Under the pieces are notes generated by a model. The model was not told where the DNA came from and searched no databases. It saw only the letters and a program-made list of their open reading frames with translations. The position numbers and the translations under genes were made by a program. A stretch of DNA of 20,394 nt from DATFXF01 sp035258565. GTDB lineage: Bacteria > Acidobacteriota > Terriglobia > Acidiferrales > UBA7541. The stretch covers positions 1-20,394 of the forward strand of contig DATFXF010000416.1 in the NCBI GenBank assembly GCA_035258565.1, in the 5' to 3' direction. Each line of letters opens with the position of its first letter. Position 1 is the first letter of the stretch. This document shows, piece by piece, positions 14,603 to 20,394 of the stretch.

Positions 14603-15702
14603 CCCATCCCGCGGCCCAACTCGAAGCGCGCGTTGCGGCCGCTTCCGAGGTCGGGCAGATGCGCGCAGGTGTGTATCGCGGCGCGGGGCGGGTCGTGGTC
14701 GAATCTCTCCCCATCCCGGAAATCTTCGATGGGGAAGTGTTGATACGCGTAGCGGCGTGCGGCATCTGTGGAACGGACATCAAGAAGATCCAGCACGGCT
14801 TTGTGCCGCCGCCGCAAATCTTCGGCCATGAAGTGGCCGGCACAGTGGTGGCCGTGGGCCGGGGGGTACAACGGTGGAAACCTGGCGACCGGGTGGTCAG
14901 TTTTCACCATATTCCCTGCGGCAAATGCTACTATTGTGAGCGCAAGCTCTTCTCGCAGTGCCCGGCCTATAAGAAAGTGGGGCTCACGGCGGGCTTCGAC
15001 CCCAACGGCGGCGGTTTTGCCGAGTATGTTCGCGCCATGCCGTGGATCGTCGAGCGCGGCTTGTTGGCCATTCCGCCCGGGGTCAGTTTCGAGGAGGCCA
15101 CGTTCATCGAGCCGGTCAATACCTGTCTGAAAGCAGTCGAGAAGGCTCGAGTTTCGCCCGGTGAAACGGTGGCGGTGATCGGGCAGGGCCCCATCGGCCT
15201 GCTGCTTATGCTATTGTGCCGCCTGGGGGGGGCCACCGTCGTCACGAGCGACCCCATGGGGGAGCGTCGCCGAAAGAGCCTGCAATTGGGCGCGGCGGCC
15301 GCCGTTGATCCTGTGGTGGGCGATCTGGATCGTGAGGTTCGCGAACGCACGGAGGGGCGTGGCGCCGATGCCGTGCTCGTGGCCGTACCGAACCCTGGGG
15401 TTGTGTCCCAGGCGCTCGGATTGGTGCGTCCGGGCGGGCGCGTGCTGCTTTTTGCCCAGAACGATCCGCACATGCGAATTGAATTCCGAGCGGCCGAAGT
15501 AGGTGTCGAAGAAAAAGAGATCCTCGGGAGCTATAGCGCGGCGGTGGACCTCGAAGAGGAGTCCGCGCGGTTGGTGTTCACGCGGCAGCTACCGGTCGGC
15601 GAGCTGGTCTCCCATCGGTTTCCGCTCGAACAGATTGAGCAGGCTCTGGCCCTGGCCGCCCGCCCGGCGGGCGATTCTCTCAAAGTGGTGATTACGCGTT
15701 GA
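14599..15702 (+). CDS. Zinc-dependent MDR alcohol/polyol dehydrogenase 1 in the hopanoid operon
   Basis: The 367-residue protein is a medium-chain dehydrogenase of the sorbitol/threonine dehydrogenase type. Likely catalytic zinc ligands are C57 in C-G-I-C-G-T-D, H77-E78 in G-H-E-V-A-G and a Glu in F-I-E-P-V-N. The structural zinc lobe is complete: C107-x2-C110-x2-C113-x7-C121. The NAD(P) fold has G195-Q-G197-P-I-G200. Start ATG 14599 overlaps the hpnG stop by 4 bases; a later M at codon 21 (M-R-A-G-V-Y) could be used, since MDR homology begins there. The stop overlaps the next gene by one base (TGATG). Such enzymes interconvert polyols and aldehydes or ketones. Its place after hpnG suggests it acts on the ribosyl or polyol side chain of C35 hopanoids, which is my inference. 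Confidence 0.86.
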   Translation: MTHPAAQLEARVAAASEVGQMRAGVYRGAGRVVVESLPIPEIFDGEVLIRVAACGICGTDIKKIQHGFVPPPQIFGHEVAGTVVAVGRGVQRWKPGDRVVSFHHIPCGKCYYCERKLFSQCPAYKKVGLTAGFDPNGGGFAEYVRAMPWIVERGLLAIPPGVSFEEATFIEPVNTCLKAVEKARVSPGETVAVIGQGPIGLLLMLLCRLGGATVVTSDPMGERRRKSLQLGAAAAVDPVVGDLDREVRERTEGRGADAVLVAVPNPGVVSQALGLVRPGGRVLLFAQNDPHMRIEFRAAEVGVEEKEILGSYSAAVDLEEESARLVFTRQLPVGELVSHRFPLEQIEQALALAARPAGDSLKVVITR

Positions 15703-16760
15703 TGAAAACAGAGATGAACGGTCACATGGACGCTGCCGTGCTATACGGCAGGGAAGACCTGAAAGTCGAACGCGTCGATATCCCCTCGCTGGCCACCGAC
15801 GAAGTCCTCGTGCGCGTCAAGGTGGCGCTCACCTGTGGCACCGACCTGAAGGTCTGGAAGCAAGGGTTTCATGCGCGAATGATCACGCCGCCTGCGATCT
15901 TCGGCCACGAACTGGCCGGGATCGTGGAGTCGGTGGGCCGCGAAGTCAATGGAGGCCTGCGCGTCGGTGCGCGCGTGGTTCCGGCGAACTCGGCCCCGTG
16001 CAATCTTTGCCTGTTCTGCCGCAAGGACCACGCCAACCTGTGCGAGGATCTGCTGTTCAACAATGGCGCCTACGCCGAGTACATCCGCATCCCCGGGCGC
16101 ATCGTCCGGCAGAATATGCTGGAGATACCCGCACATGTCTCGTTCCTCGATGCAGCCATGGTCGAGCCGCTCGCTTGCGTCCTGCGCGGCATCGATGAGA
16201 CCGACATCCATGCGACGGATACGACTGTGCTTGTCGGCTGCGGCCCCATCGGCCTGAAATTCATCCGCATCCTGGCTGGTCGCGGAGTGCGCGTGATCGC
16301 GCTGGGCAAGCGCGCGAGCCAGATCCGTGCCGCGGAGCGGCTCGGCGCCCGCGCGGCGTTCGATGTGACCACGCTCGACGACCCGGTGCGCAAGGTGCGC
16401 GAGCTCACCGAGGGCGGTCGCGGGGCGGATTCCGTGATCGAAGCGGTCGGCTCGCCGGTCACCTGGCAGTGGGCCATCCAGATGGTGCGCCGCGGCGGCA
16501 CAGTGAATCTGTTTGGCGGCTGCCCGCGCGGCTCGCATGTGGAGTTCGACCCCACGGCGCTACATTATTCAGAAATCACCATCAAGTCCACGTTCCATCA
16601 CACGCCGCACTTCATCCGCGAAGCGCTGGCTGCCATCGCCCGCGGTGAAATCCGCGCCAGCGATTTCGTCACCGGCGAGATTCCGTTGCGCGAACTGCCG
16701 CGAATGTTTGAGCACATGAAGCACCGCAACGGTGAGCTGAAAACGGCCGTCATCCCGTAA
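15702..16760 (+). CDS. Zinc-dependent MDR alcohol/polyol dehydrogenase 2 in the hopanoid operon
   Basis: The 352-residue protein is a second MDR of the same class. Likely catalytic ligands are C45 in T-C-G-T-D, H69-E70 in G-H-E-L-A-G and a Glu in M-V-E-P-L-A. The structural zinc lobe is C100-x2-C103-x2-C106-x7-C114, and the nucleotide-binding motif is G179-C-G181-P-I-G184. ATG 15702 overlaps the previous stop by one base, so re-initiation is likely; a TTG just before it is not needed. It resembles its neighbour throughout but differs around the active site and substrate loops, so the pair looks like an old duplication with different roles rather than a redundant copy. It is followed by a 32-base gap and hpnC. 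The substrate is unknown; a hopanoid side-chain intermediate is the most natural guess. Confidence 0.86.
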   Translation: MKTEMNGHMDAAVLYGREDLKVERVDIPSLATDEVLVRVKVALTCGTDLKVWKQGFHARMITPPAIFGHELAGIVESVGREVNGGLRVGARVVPANSAPCNLCLFCRKDHANLCEDLLFNNGAYAEYIRIPGRIVRQNMLEIPAHVSFLDAAMVEPLACVLRGIDETDIHATDTTVLVGCGPIGLKFIRILAGRGVRVIALGKRASQIRAAERLGARAAFDVTTLDDPVRKVRELTEGGRGADSVIEAVGSPVTWQWAIQMVRRGGTVNLFGGCPRGSHVEFDPTALHYSEITIKSTFHHTPHFIREALAAIARGEIRASDFVTGEIPLRELPRMFEHMKHRNGELKTAVIP

Positions 16761-16792
16761 TCTCCCGTCGCTCCCCGGCCGCCGCTAGGGCC

Positions 16793-17731
16793 ATGCAGGC
16801 ACCTCACGAACTCGAAATCGCGCGCGAATTGCCACCGCCGGGCTGTACTCCGGCGGAGGCTGAGTGCTACACGCGCTGGCTCGCCACGCACCACTACGAA
16901 AATTTCACTGTGGTCTCCTGGTTGCTCCCGCGCCGCCTGCACCAACATTTCTATAACCTCTACGCCTACTGCCGTTGGGCCGACGACCTGGGTGACGAGG
17001 TGCCGAACGCCAAGCGCGCGCTCGAATTGCTGGATTGGTGGGAAGCAGAACTGCGGGAGTGCCATGCGGGCCGGCCTTCGCATGCCGTCTTCATCGCGTT
17101 GGCTCGGACAGTGGGTGAATTTGACCTGCCGATCGTGCCGTTTCTCGACCTGCTGGCCGCCTTCCGGCAGGATCAGACCGTTCACCGCTATCGAGCGTGG
17201 GCGGATGTGTTGGATTATTGCCGCTATTCGGCGAATCCGGTGGGTCGCCTGGTGCTCTACCTCTCGGGCTATCGCGACGCGGAGCGGCAGCAACTGTCTG
17301 ACTACACCTGCACGGCACTCCAACTCGCCAATTTCTGGCAGGACGTCGCGCGCGACCTCGACCGAGACCGCGTGTACATCCCGCTGGACGCGCTCGAAAC
17401 GCACGGCCTCGGCACCCGGGAGATCATGGCGCGGCGTTTCGACGCGCGCTACGTCGCGCTGATGAAGGATCTCGTCGGGCGCACGCGCGACCTATTTGTC
17501 GCGGGCCTGCCGCTCGCCGAGCGCGTCGCGCCGGACTTGCGCGTGGACATTGAACTCTTCAGCCGTGGCGGGTTTGCCGTGCTCGACGCCATTGAGGCGA
17601 TTGGCTACAACACCCTGGAGCAGCGTCCGGCGCTCGACCGCACGACACAAGCGCGGTTGCTGGGTCGCGCGCTGCTCTCGCGCCTGTTTGTACCCTGGCA
17701 ATCGAACCAGGGAGTGGGCGGCCATGCCTGA
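16793..17731 (+). CDS. hpnC: Hydroxysqualene synthase HpnC
   Basis: The 312-residue protein belongs to the squalene/phytoene synthase family. Both Asp-rich motifs are intact: D64-D65-L-G-D68 in Y-C-R-W-A-D-D-L, and D184-V-A-R-D188 in F-W-Q-D-V-A-R-D. The H-H-Y-E-N-F start and the F-W-Q-D form of the second motif mark it as HpnC rather than HpnD. In the three-enzyme bacterial route HpnC converts presqualene diphosphate to hydroxysqualene. It lies 32 bases after the second MDR gene with only a weak TAGGG before the ATG. Its stop overlaps the hpnD start by 8 bases, so the two synthases are made together. Confidence 0.94.
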   Translation: MQAPHELEIARELPPPGCTPAEAECYTRWLATHHYENFTVVSWLLPRRLHQHFYNLYAYCRWADDLGDEVPNAKRALELLDWWEAELRECHAGRPSHAVFIALARTVGEFDLPIVPFLDLLAAFRQDQTVHRYRAWADVLDYCRYSANPVGRLVLYLSGYRDAERQQLSDYTCTALQLANFWQDVARDLDRDRVYIPLDALETHGLGTREIMARRFDARYVALMKDLVGRTRDLFVAGLPLAERVAPDLRVDIELFSRGGFAVLDAIEAIGYNTLEQRPALDRTTQARLLGRALLSRLFVPWQSNQGVGGHA

Positions 17732-18710
17732 AACACTCCGCCCGGCGACTCCGCTAGAAGCGAGTATCCGCGTGAGCGAGGCCCAGCCGCTAGCTTCTTC
17801 CTATGCCGAGTGCCGGCGGGTAGCTCGGGCCGCTGCCAGCAATTTCTACTACGCGTTTTTTCTGCTGCCGCGCCCGAAACACGATGCCCTGTGCTCGCTC
17901 TATGCGTTCATGCGGTTGGTAGACGACGTGGCCGACACGGCGGGCGTCATCACTGAAAAACAACGCATTCTCACCGAATGGCACATGGCCCTTGACGCCG
18001 CGCTGGCAGGGAACACCAGGGCGCATCCGGTCCTCCCTGCTCTCCGAGACACCGTCACCCGCTTCGCGATTCCGCCGCGCTGCCTACACGACCTCATCGC
18101 CGGCGCGGAGATGGACTTGACCGTGAGGTCCTACGCAACGTTCGCCCTCCTGCGTGAATACTGTTGCCGTGTCGCCGGAACGGTTGGCCTCAGTTGCCTC
18201 TATGTTTTTGAATTTCAGGACCCCCGCGCGCCCGACTTGGCCGAAAAGCTGGGCGTGGCCTTTCAGTTGACCAACATCCTCCGCGATCTCCTCCGCGATT
18301 TCCACATGGGTCGTGTCTATCTGCCGCTGGAAGACTGGGAGCGCTTCGGCTGCCGGCCCGAAGAAGCGGGGCGCGGCAGTCGGACTCGAGCGCTCGTCGA
18401 AATGCTCGCCTTCCAGGCCGACCGCGCTTGGCGGTTCTACGAGGAGGGCGCCGCGTTGCTTCCTCTGGTCAGTCAAGAGAGCCGCGCGGCGCTCTGGGCA
18501 CTCGCGCGCATCTACAGCGGCTTGCTGCGCAAGATCGAAACACGTGGATACGACGTCTTCTCTTCCCGGGTGCGGCTCTCCGCCGGCGAAAAGGCGGCGA
18601 TTCTCCTCCGGGCACGGCTGGGCTGGTGGTCCGAAAAGAATGCTCTCGAAGAGCGTGATCGTGATCGGCGGAGGGCTGGCGGGACTCTCCTCGGCCGTCG
18701 CGCTGGCTGA
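17724..18710 (+). CDS. hpnD: Presqualene diphosphate synthase HpnD
   Basis: The 328-residue protein is the second squalene/phytoene-synthase homologue. It has S-N-F-Y-Y-A-F-F-L-L-P at the start of the fold, the first Asp motif D67-D68-V-A-D71, and the second D188-L-L-R-D192 in L-T-N-I-L-R-D, followed by G-R-V-Y-L-P-L-E-D. HpnD joins two farnesyl diphosphates into presqualene diphosphate, the first committed step of this operon. ATG 17724 overlaps hpnC by 8 bases and sits after GGGAGTGGGCGG; the open frame further upstream lies within hpnC. The last roughly 23 residues are Arg/Glu-rich, look unlike the family core, and are encoded where hpnD overlaps hpnE by 71 bases. This may be a tail gained by loss of an earlier stop. 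Confidence 0.94.
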   Translation: MPETLRPATPLEASIRVSEAQPLASSYAECRRVARAAASNFYYAFFLLPRPKHDALCSLYAFMRLVDDVADTAGVITEKQRILTEWHMALDAALAGNTRAHPVLPALRDTVTRFAIPPRCLHDLIAGAEMDLTVRSYATFALLREYCCRVAGTVGLSCLYVFEFQDPRAPDLAEKLGVAFQLTNILRDLLRDFHMGRVYLPLEDWERFGCRPEEAGRGSRTRALVEMLAFQADRAWRFYEEGAALLPLVSQESRAALWALARIYSGLLRKIETRGYDVFSSRVRLSAGEKAAILLRARLGWWSEKNALEERDRDRRRAGGTLLGRRAG

Positions 18711-20052
18711 GGCCGGCTATCGCGTCCGTCTGCTCGAAAAGCGGCCGCACCTGGGCGGGCGCGCGACCTCTTACCTGCTGCCGAACGGAGAGCACATCGA
18801 CAACTGTCAGCACGTCACCCTAGGCTGCTGCACAAATCTCAATGATTTCTATCGCCGTGTTGATGCGGCGCAAAAGATCCGCTCGTACGACCGGCTGCTG
18901 TTTGCCGACCCCGCCGGGCGCCGCGGCTCAATTCGGGCGTCTCCGCTGCCGCCGCCGTTTCATCTGGCCCCTTCCTTTGCGTTGTTCCCGTTGCTGGGGA
19001 AAGCTGACAAGCGTGCCATTGCTCGCGCCATGCTGACCATCGCTCGCAGCGCCGGCGCCCCTCAGGACGCCGACGGCACGACAATGCTCGACTGGCTACG
19101 TCGCCATGGGCAAACCGAGCAGGGCATCGCGCGCTTCTGGAGGGTCGTGCTCGTCAGTGCACTGGACGAAGAACTCGAGCGCAGCGAGGCGCGCTACGGC
19201 GTGGATGTTTTCTGGAAAGCCTTCCTCGCCAATCGCACCGGCTTTGAGCTTGGCATCCCCACCGTGCCACTGGGGGAACTTTATGATGGTTGCCGGCAGG
19301 CCATTGAGCGCCGGGGCGGGCAAGTGCTTCTGCGCACGGGCGCGCAAGAGATCCGTGTCGGCAATGGCCGCGTGTTGGGCGTAGCGCTGGAGAACGGCCA
19401 GGAGCTAACGGCTGACTTCTACCTGGCTGCTGTCCCGCACCAGGTGTTGCCTCGACTGCTGCCTGGGGCGACAGTGGAACGCGAACCGGTGTTTCGGAAC
19501 TTGAACCGGCTGCGCTCGGCACCCATCACCGGCGTGCACTTGTGGTTCGACCGCGTGGTCATGGGCGAGCCCTTCCTCACGCTGCTCGACCGCACGACCC
19601 AGTGGGTGTTCAACAAGTCGAAGCTCTACGGCAGCAGGGGCGAAGACGGACAGTATCTGCAACTCGTGATTAGCGCGTCGTACAGCCTGACCGAGCGGTC
19701 GCGCCAGGAGATCATCGGGCTCTGCTGCCGCGAGCTTGAGGAAATCTTTCCGCCCGCGCGCGAGGCCCACTTGCGCAAAGCCACGGTCATCAAAGAGACC
19801 GCGGCGACGTTCTCGCCCGAGCCTGGTTGCGACCGTTGGCGCCCGGCGCAGCGGAGTCCGCTGGGGGGCTTGTTCCTGGCCGGCGACTGGACGGCTACGG
19901 GCTGGCCGGCAACCATGGAGGGCGCAGTGCGCAGTGGCTATCTGGCCGCTGAGGCGATTCTGGGGAGCGCGGGCCAGCGGAAAAATTTCTTGCAGCCGGA
20001 CCTTCCTGCGCAGGGATTCGCGCGACTAGCTTGGCGCCGTGGGAAAGGATAA
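18640..20052 (+). CDS. hpnE: Hydroxysqualene dehydroxylase HpnE
   Basis: The 470-residue protein is an FAD-dependent amine-oxidase/phytoene-desaturase-like enzyme. The dinucleotide motif G10-G-G12-x2-G15 is followed by the ribose-binding E33 (L-L-E-K-R) and G-G-R-A. The C-terminal FAD motif L-F-L-A-G-D-W-T-A-T-G-W-P-A-T-M-E-G-A is intact. HpnE reductively removes the hydroxyl of hydroxysqualene to give squalene. Start ATG 18640 gives a short natural lead into the Rossmann strand; upstream the frame is only the hpnD overlap. No strong Shine-Dalgarno is seen, so translation may depend on ribosomes finishing hpnD. It is the last hpn gene visible. Confidence 0.94.
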   Translation: MLSKSVIVIGGGLAGLSSAVALAEAGYRVRLLEKRPHLGGRATSYLLPNGEHIDNCQHVTLGCCTNLNDFYRRVDAAQKIRSYDRLLFADPAGRRGSIRASPLPPPFHLAPSFALFPLLGKADKRAIARAMLTIARSAGAPQDADGTTMLDWLRRHGQTEQGIARFWRVVLVSALDEELERSEARYGVDVFWKAFLANRTGFELGIPTVPLGELYDGCRQAIERRGGQVLLRTGAQEIRVGNGRVLGVALENGQELTADFYLAAVPHQVLPRLLPGATVEREPVFRNLNRLRSAPITGVHLWFDRVVMGEPFLTLLDRTTQWVFNKSKLYGSRGEDGQYLQLVISASYSLTERSRQEIIGLCCRELEEIFPPAREAHLRKATVIKETAATFSPEPGCDRWRPAQRSPLGGLFLAGDWTATGWPATMEGAVRSGYLAAEAILGSAGQRKNFLQPDLPAQGFARLAWRRGKG

Positions 20053-20140
20053 GCTGCCTGTTTCCAAAGCAGTCCTGCGCCGACTCTTCGCACCCCCGCA
20101 CAGCGTCGGCCAGAAATCTCCCTTCCGTTATTCTCGACCC

Positions 20141-20162
20141 CGAGACTGCGAAACAGGTCTCG
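20141..20162 (+). other. Short hairpin in the region after hpnE
   Basis: CGAGAC (20141-20146) pairs with GTCTCG (20157-20162) around a 10-base loop. No T-run follows directly. It lies in the 219-base gap after hpnE, which holds no gene I can support, and may stabilise the 3' end of the operon mRNA. Confidence 0.3.
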
Positions 20163-20182
20163 CTGCCGCGCGCAGGAACTGA

Positions 20183-20217
20183 GAGGCTGCCATTTTGCAC
20201 AATCGCCTCGCTTTTTT
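20183..20217 (+). terminator. Probable terminator of the hopanoid operon
   Basis: GAGGC (20183-20187) pairs with GCCTC (20205-20209), and TGC (20188-20190) can pair with GCA (20197-20199) inside, followed two bases later by six T residues (20212-20217). The stem is short with an uneven inner loop, but its position between hpnE and the next gene and the T-run fit an intrinsic terminator. Confidence 0.45.
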
Positions 20218-20241
20218 CCTGTTGCGCGCTCGAATTGGGAG

Positions 20242-20266
20242 TATGATTAACAAATCCCCCTGGAGG
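20242..20266 (+). promoter_or_regulatory. -10 element and strong Shine-Dalgarno before the last gene
   Basis: TATGAT (20242-20247) matches the -10 consensus at 5 of 6 positions, but I find no convincing -35 at normal spacing. GGAGG at 20262-20266 is a strong ribosome site 5 bases before the TTG at 20272, and decides that start. Confidence 0.4.
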
Positions 20267-20271
20267 TCTCC

Positions 20272-20394
20272 TTGGAGCGCAAGTATAGGCAGCGGGGCTA
20301 TATGGACGGCAATAAGCCGGAGAAAAAGAAGGACCGGCCGTCCGAGAGTCGCCCGCGCCAGGAACAGATTGGCCCGCGAACGCCGCGGATGGTC
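20272..20394 (+). CDS. N-terminus of a basic hypothetical protein, cut by window edge
   Basis: A TTG start at 20272, five bases after GGAGG, opens a frame of 41 codons that reaches the window edge. The visible part begins M-E-R-K-Y-R-Q-R-G-Y and is very rich in Lys, Arg, Pro and Glu with no hydrophobic stretch, so it is probably disordered and cytosolic. I recall similar starts in short conserved hypothetical proteins of Acidobacteriota, some followed by a zinc ribbon, but that part lies outside the window. It has its own -10-like element and probably forms a separate transcript from the hopanoid operon. An ATG at codon 11 is an alternative start with poorer ribosome-site spacing. No function can be assigned. 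Confidence 0.6.
   Translation, partial: MERKYRQRGYMDGNKPEKKKDRPSESRPRQEQIGPRTPRMV

Noticed and set aside
20031..20246. Possible 71-codon gene after hpnE
   Set aside because: Starts within hpnE, has no ribosome site or recognisable motif, and spans the terminator-like hairpin.
1..20394. Mobile elements, CRISPR arrays, tRNA or rRNA genes
   Set aside because: I looked for transposase motifs, regular repeat-spacer arrays and tRNA-like ends and saw none; gene content and composition look uniform.

Overview
The window is about 20.4 kb of GC-rich, gene-dense bacterial DNA. It looks chromosomal: I see no phage, insertion sequence, CRISPR array, tRNA or rRNA. The best guess for the source is an Acidobacteriota member. 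The reasons are the B-box-like zinc-finger membrane protein at the left end, the Gram-negative outer-membrane genes (lpxD and a lipid A-type acyltransferase), the complete squalene/hopanoid set, and a basic N-terminus at the right end that I recall from acidobacterial hypothetical proteins. Taxonomy is inferred from memory of gene content, not searched.

Layout. Positions 1-1573 (minus strand) hold an ECF sigma factor, its zinc-finger membrane anti-sigma factor and a B-box-like membrane protein cut by the window edge, packed with a 3-base gap and a 4-base overlap. Positions 1835-3438 (plus) hold a flippase-like membrane protein of the LPG-synthase-TM/UPF0104 family and nrdR, overlapping by 4 bases. 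At 3452-4384 (minus) is a two-domain GNAT acetyltransferase. At 4607-5545 (plus) is a membrane-anchored alpha/beta-hydrolase-fold protein that seems to have lost its catalytic Ser and His. At 5496-7199 (minus) is an ArnT/PMT-type membrane glycosyltransferase that overlaps the hydrolase gene tail to tail. At 7356-9313 (plus) are a lipid A-type lauroyl/myristoyl acyltransferase and lpxD.

Positions 9614-20052 (plus) form one tightly packed hopanoid operon: shc, hpnH, hpnA, hpnG, two zinc-dependent MDR dehydrogenases, hpnC, hpnD, hpnE. From family knowledge, HpnD, HpnC and HpnE turn farnesyl diphosphate into squalene. Shc cyclises squalene to hopene, HpnH adds the 5'-deoxyadenosyl group, and HpnG removes adenine to give the ribosyl-hopane intermediate. 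HpnA and the two MDR dehydrogenases are redox enzymes that plausibly finish the C35 side chain. No hpnB, hpnI/J/K, hpnN, hpnO, hpnP or hpnR is visible. The window ends in the first 41 codons of an unrecognised basic protein starting at 20272.

Regulation. The operon has a good sigma-70-type promoter (TTGACC, 17 bases, GATAAT at 9439-9467). Three direct ATCTTCT repeats at 10-11 base spacing lie just upstream, the layout of an activator site. Other points worth a look are the degenerate hydrolase, the two MDR genes inside the hopanoid operon, an excess of the palindrome CTCGAG (30 copies by hand count), and three promoters placed so close to their start codons that near-leaderless mRNAs are predicted.
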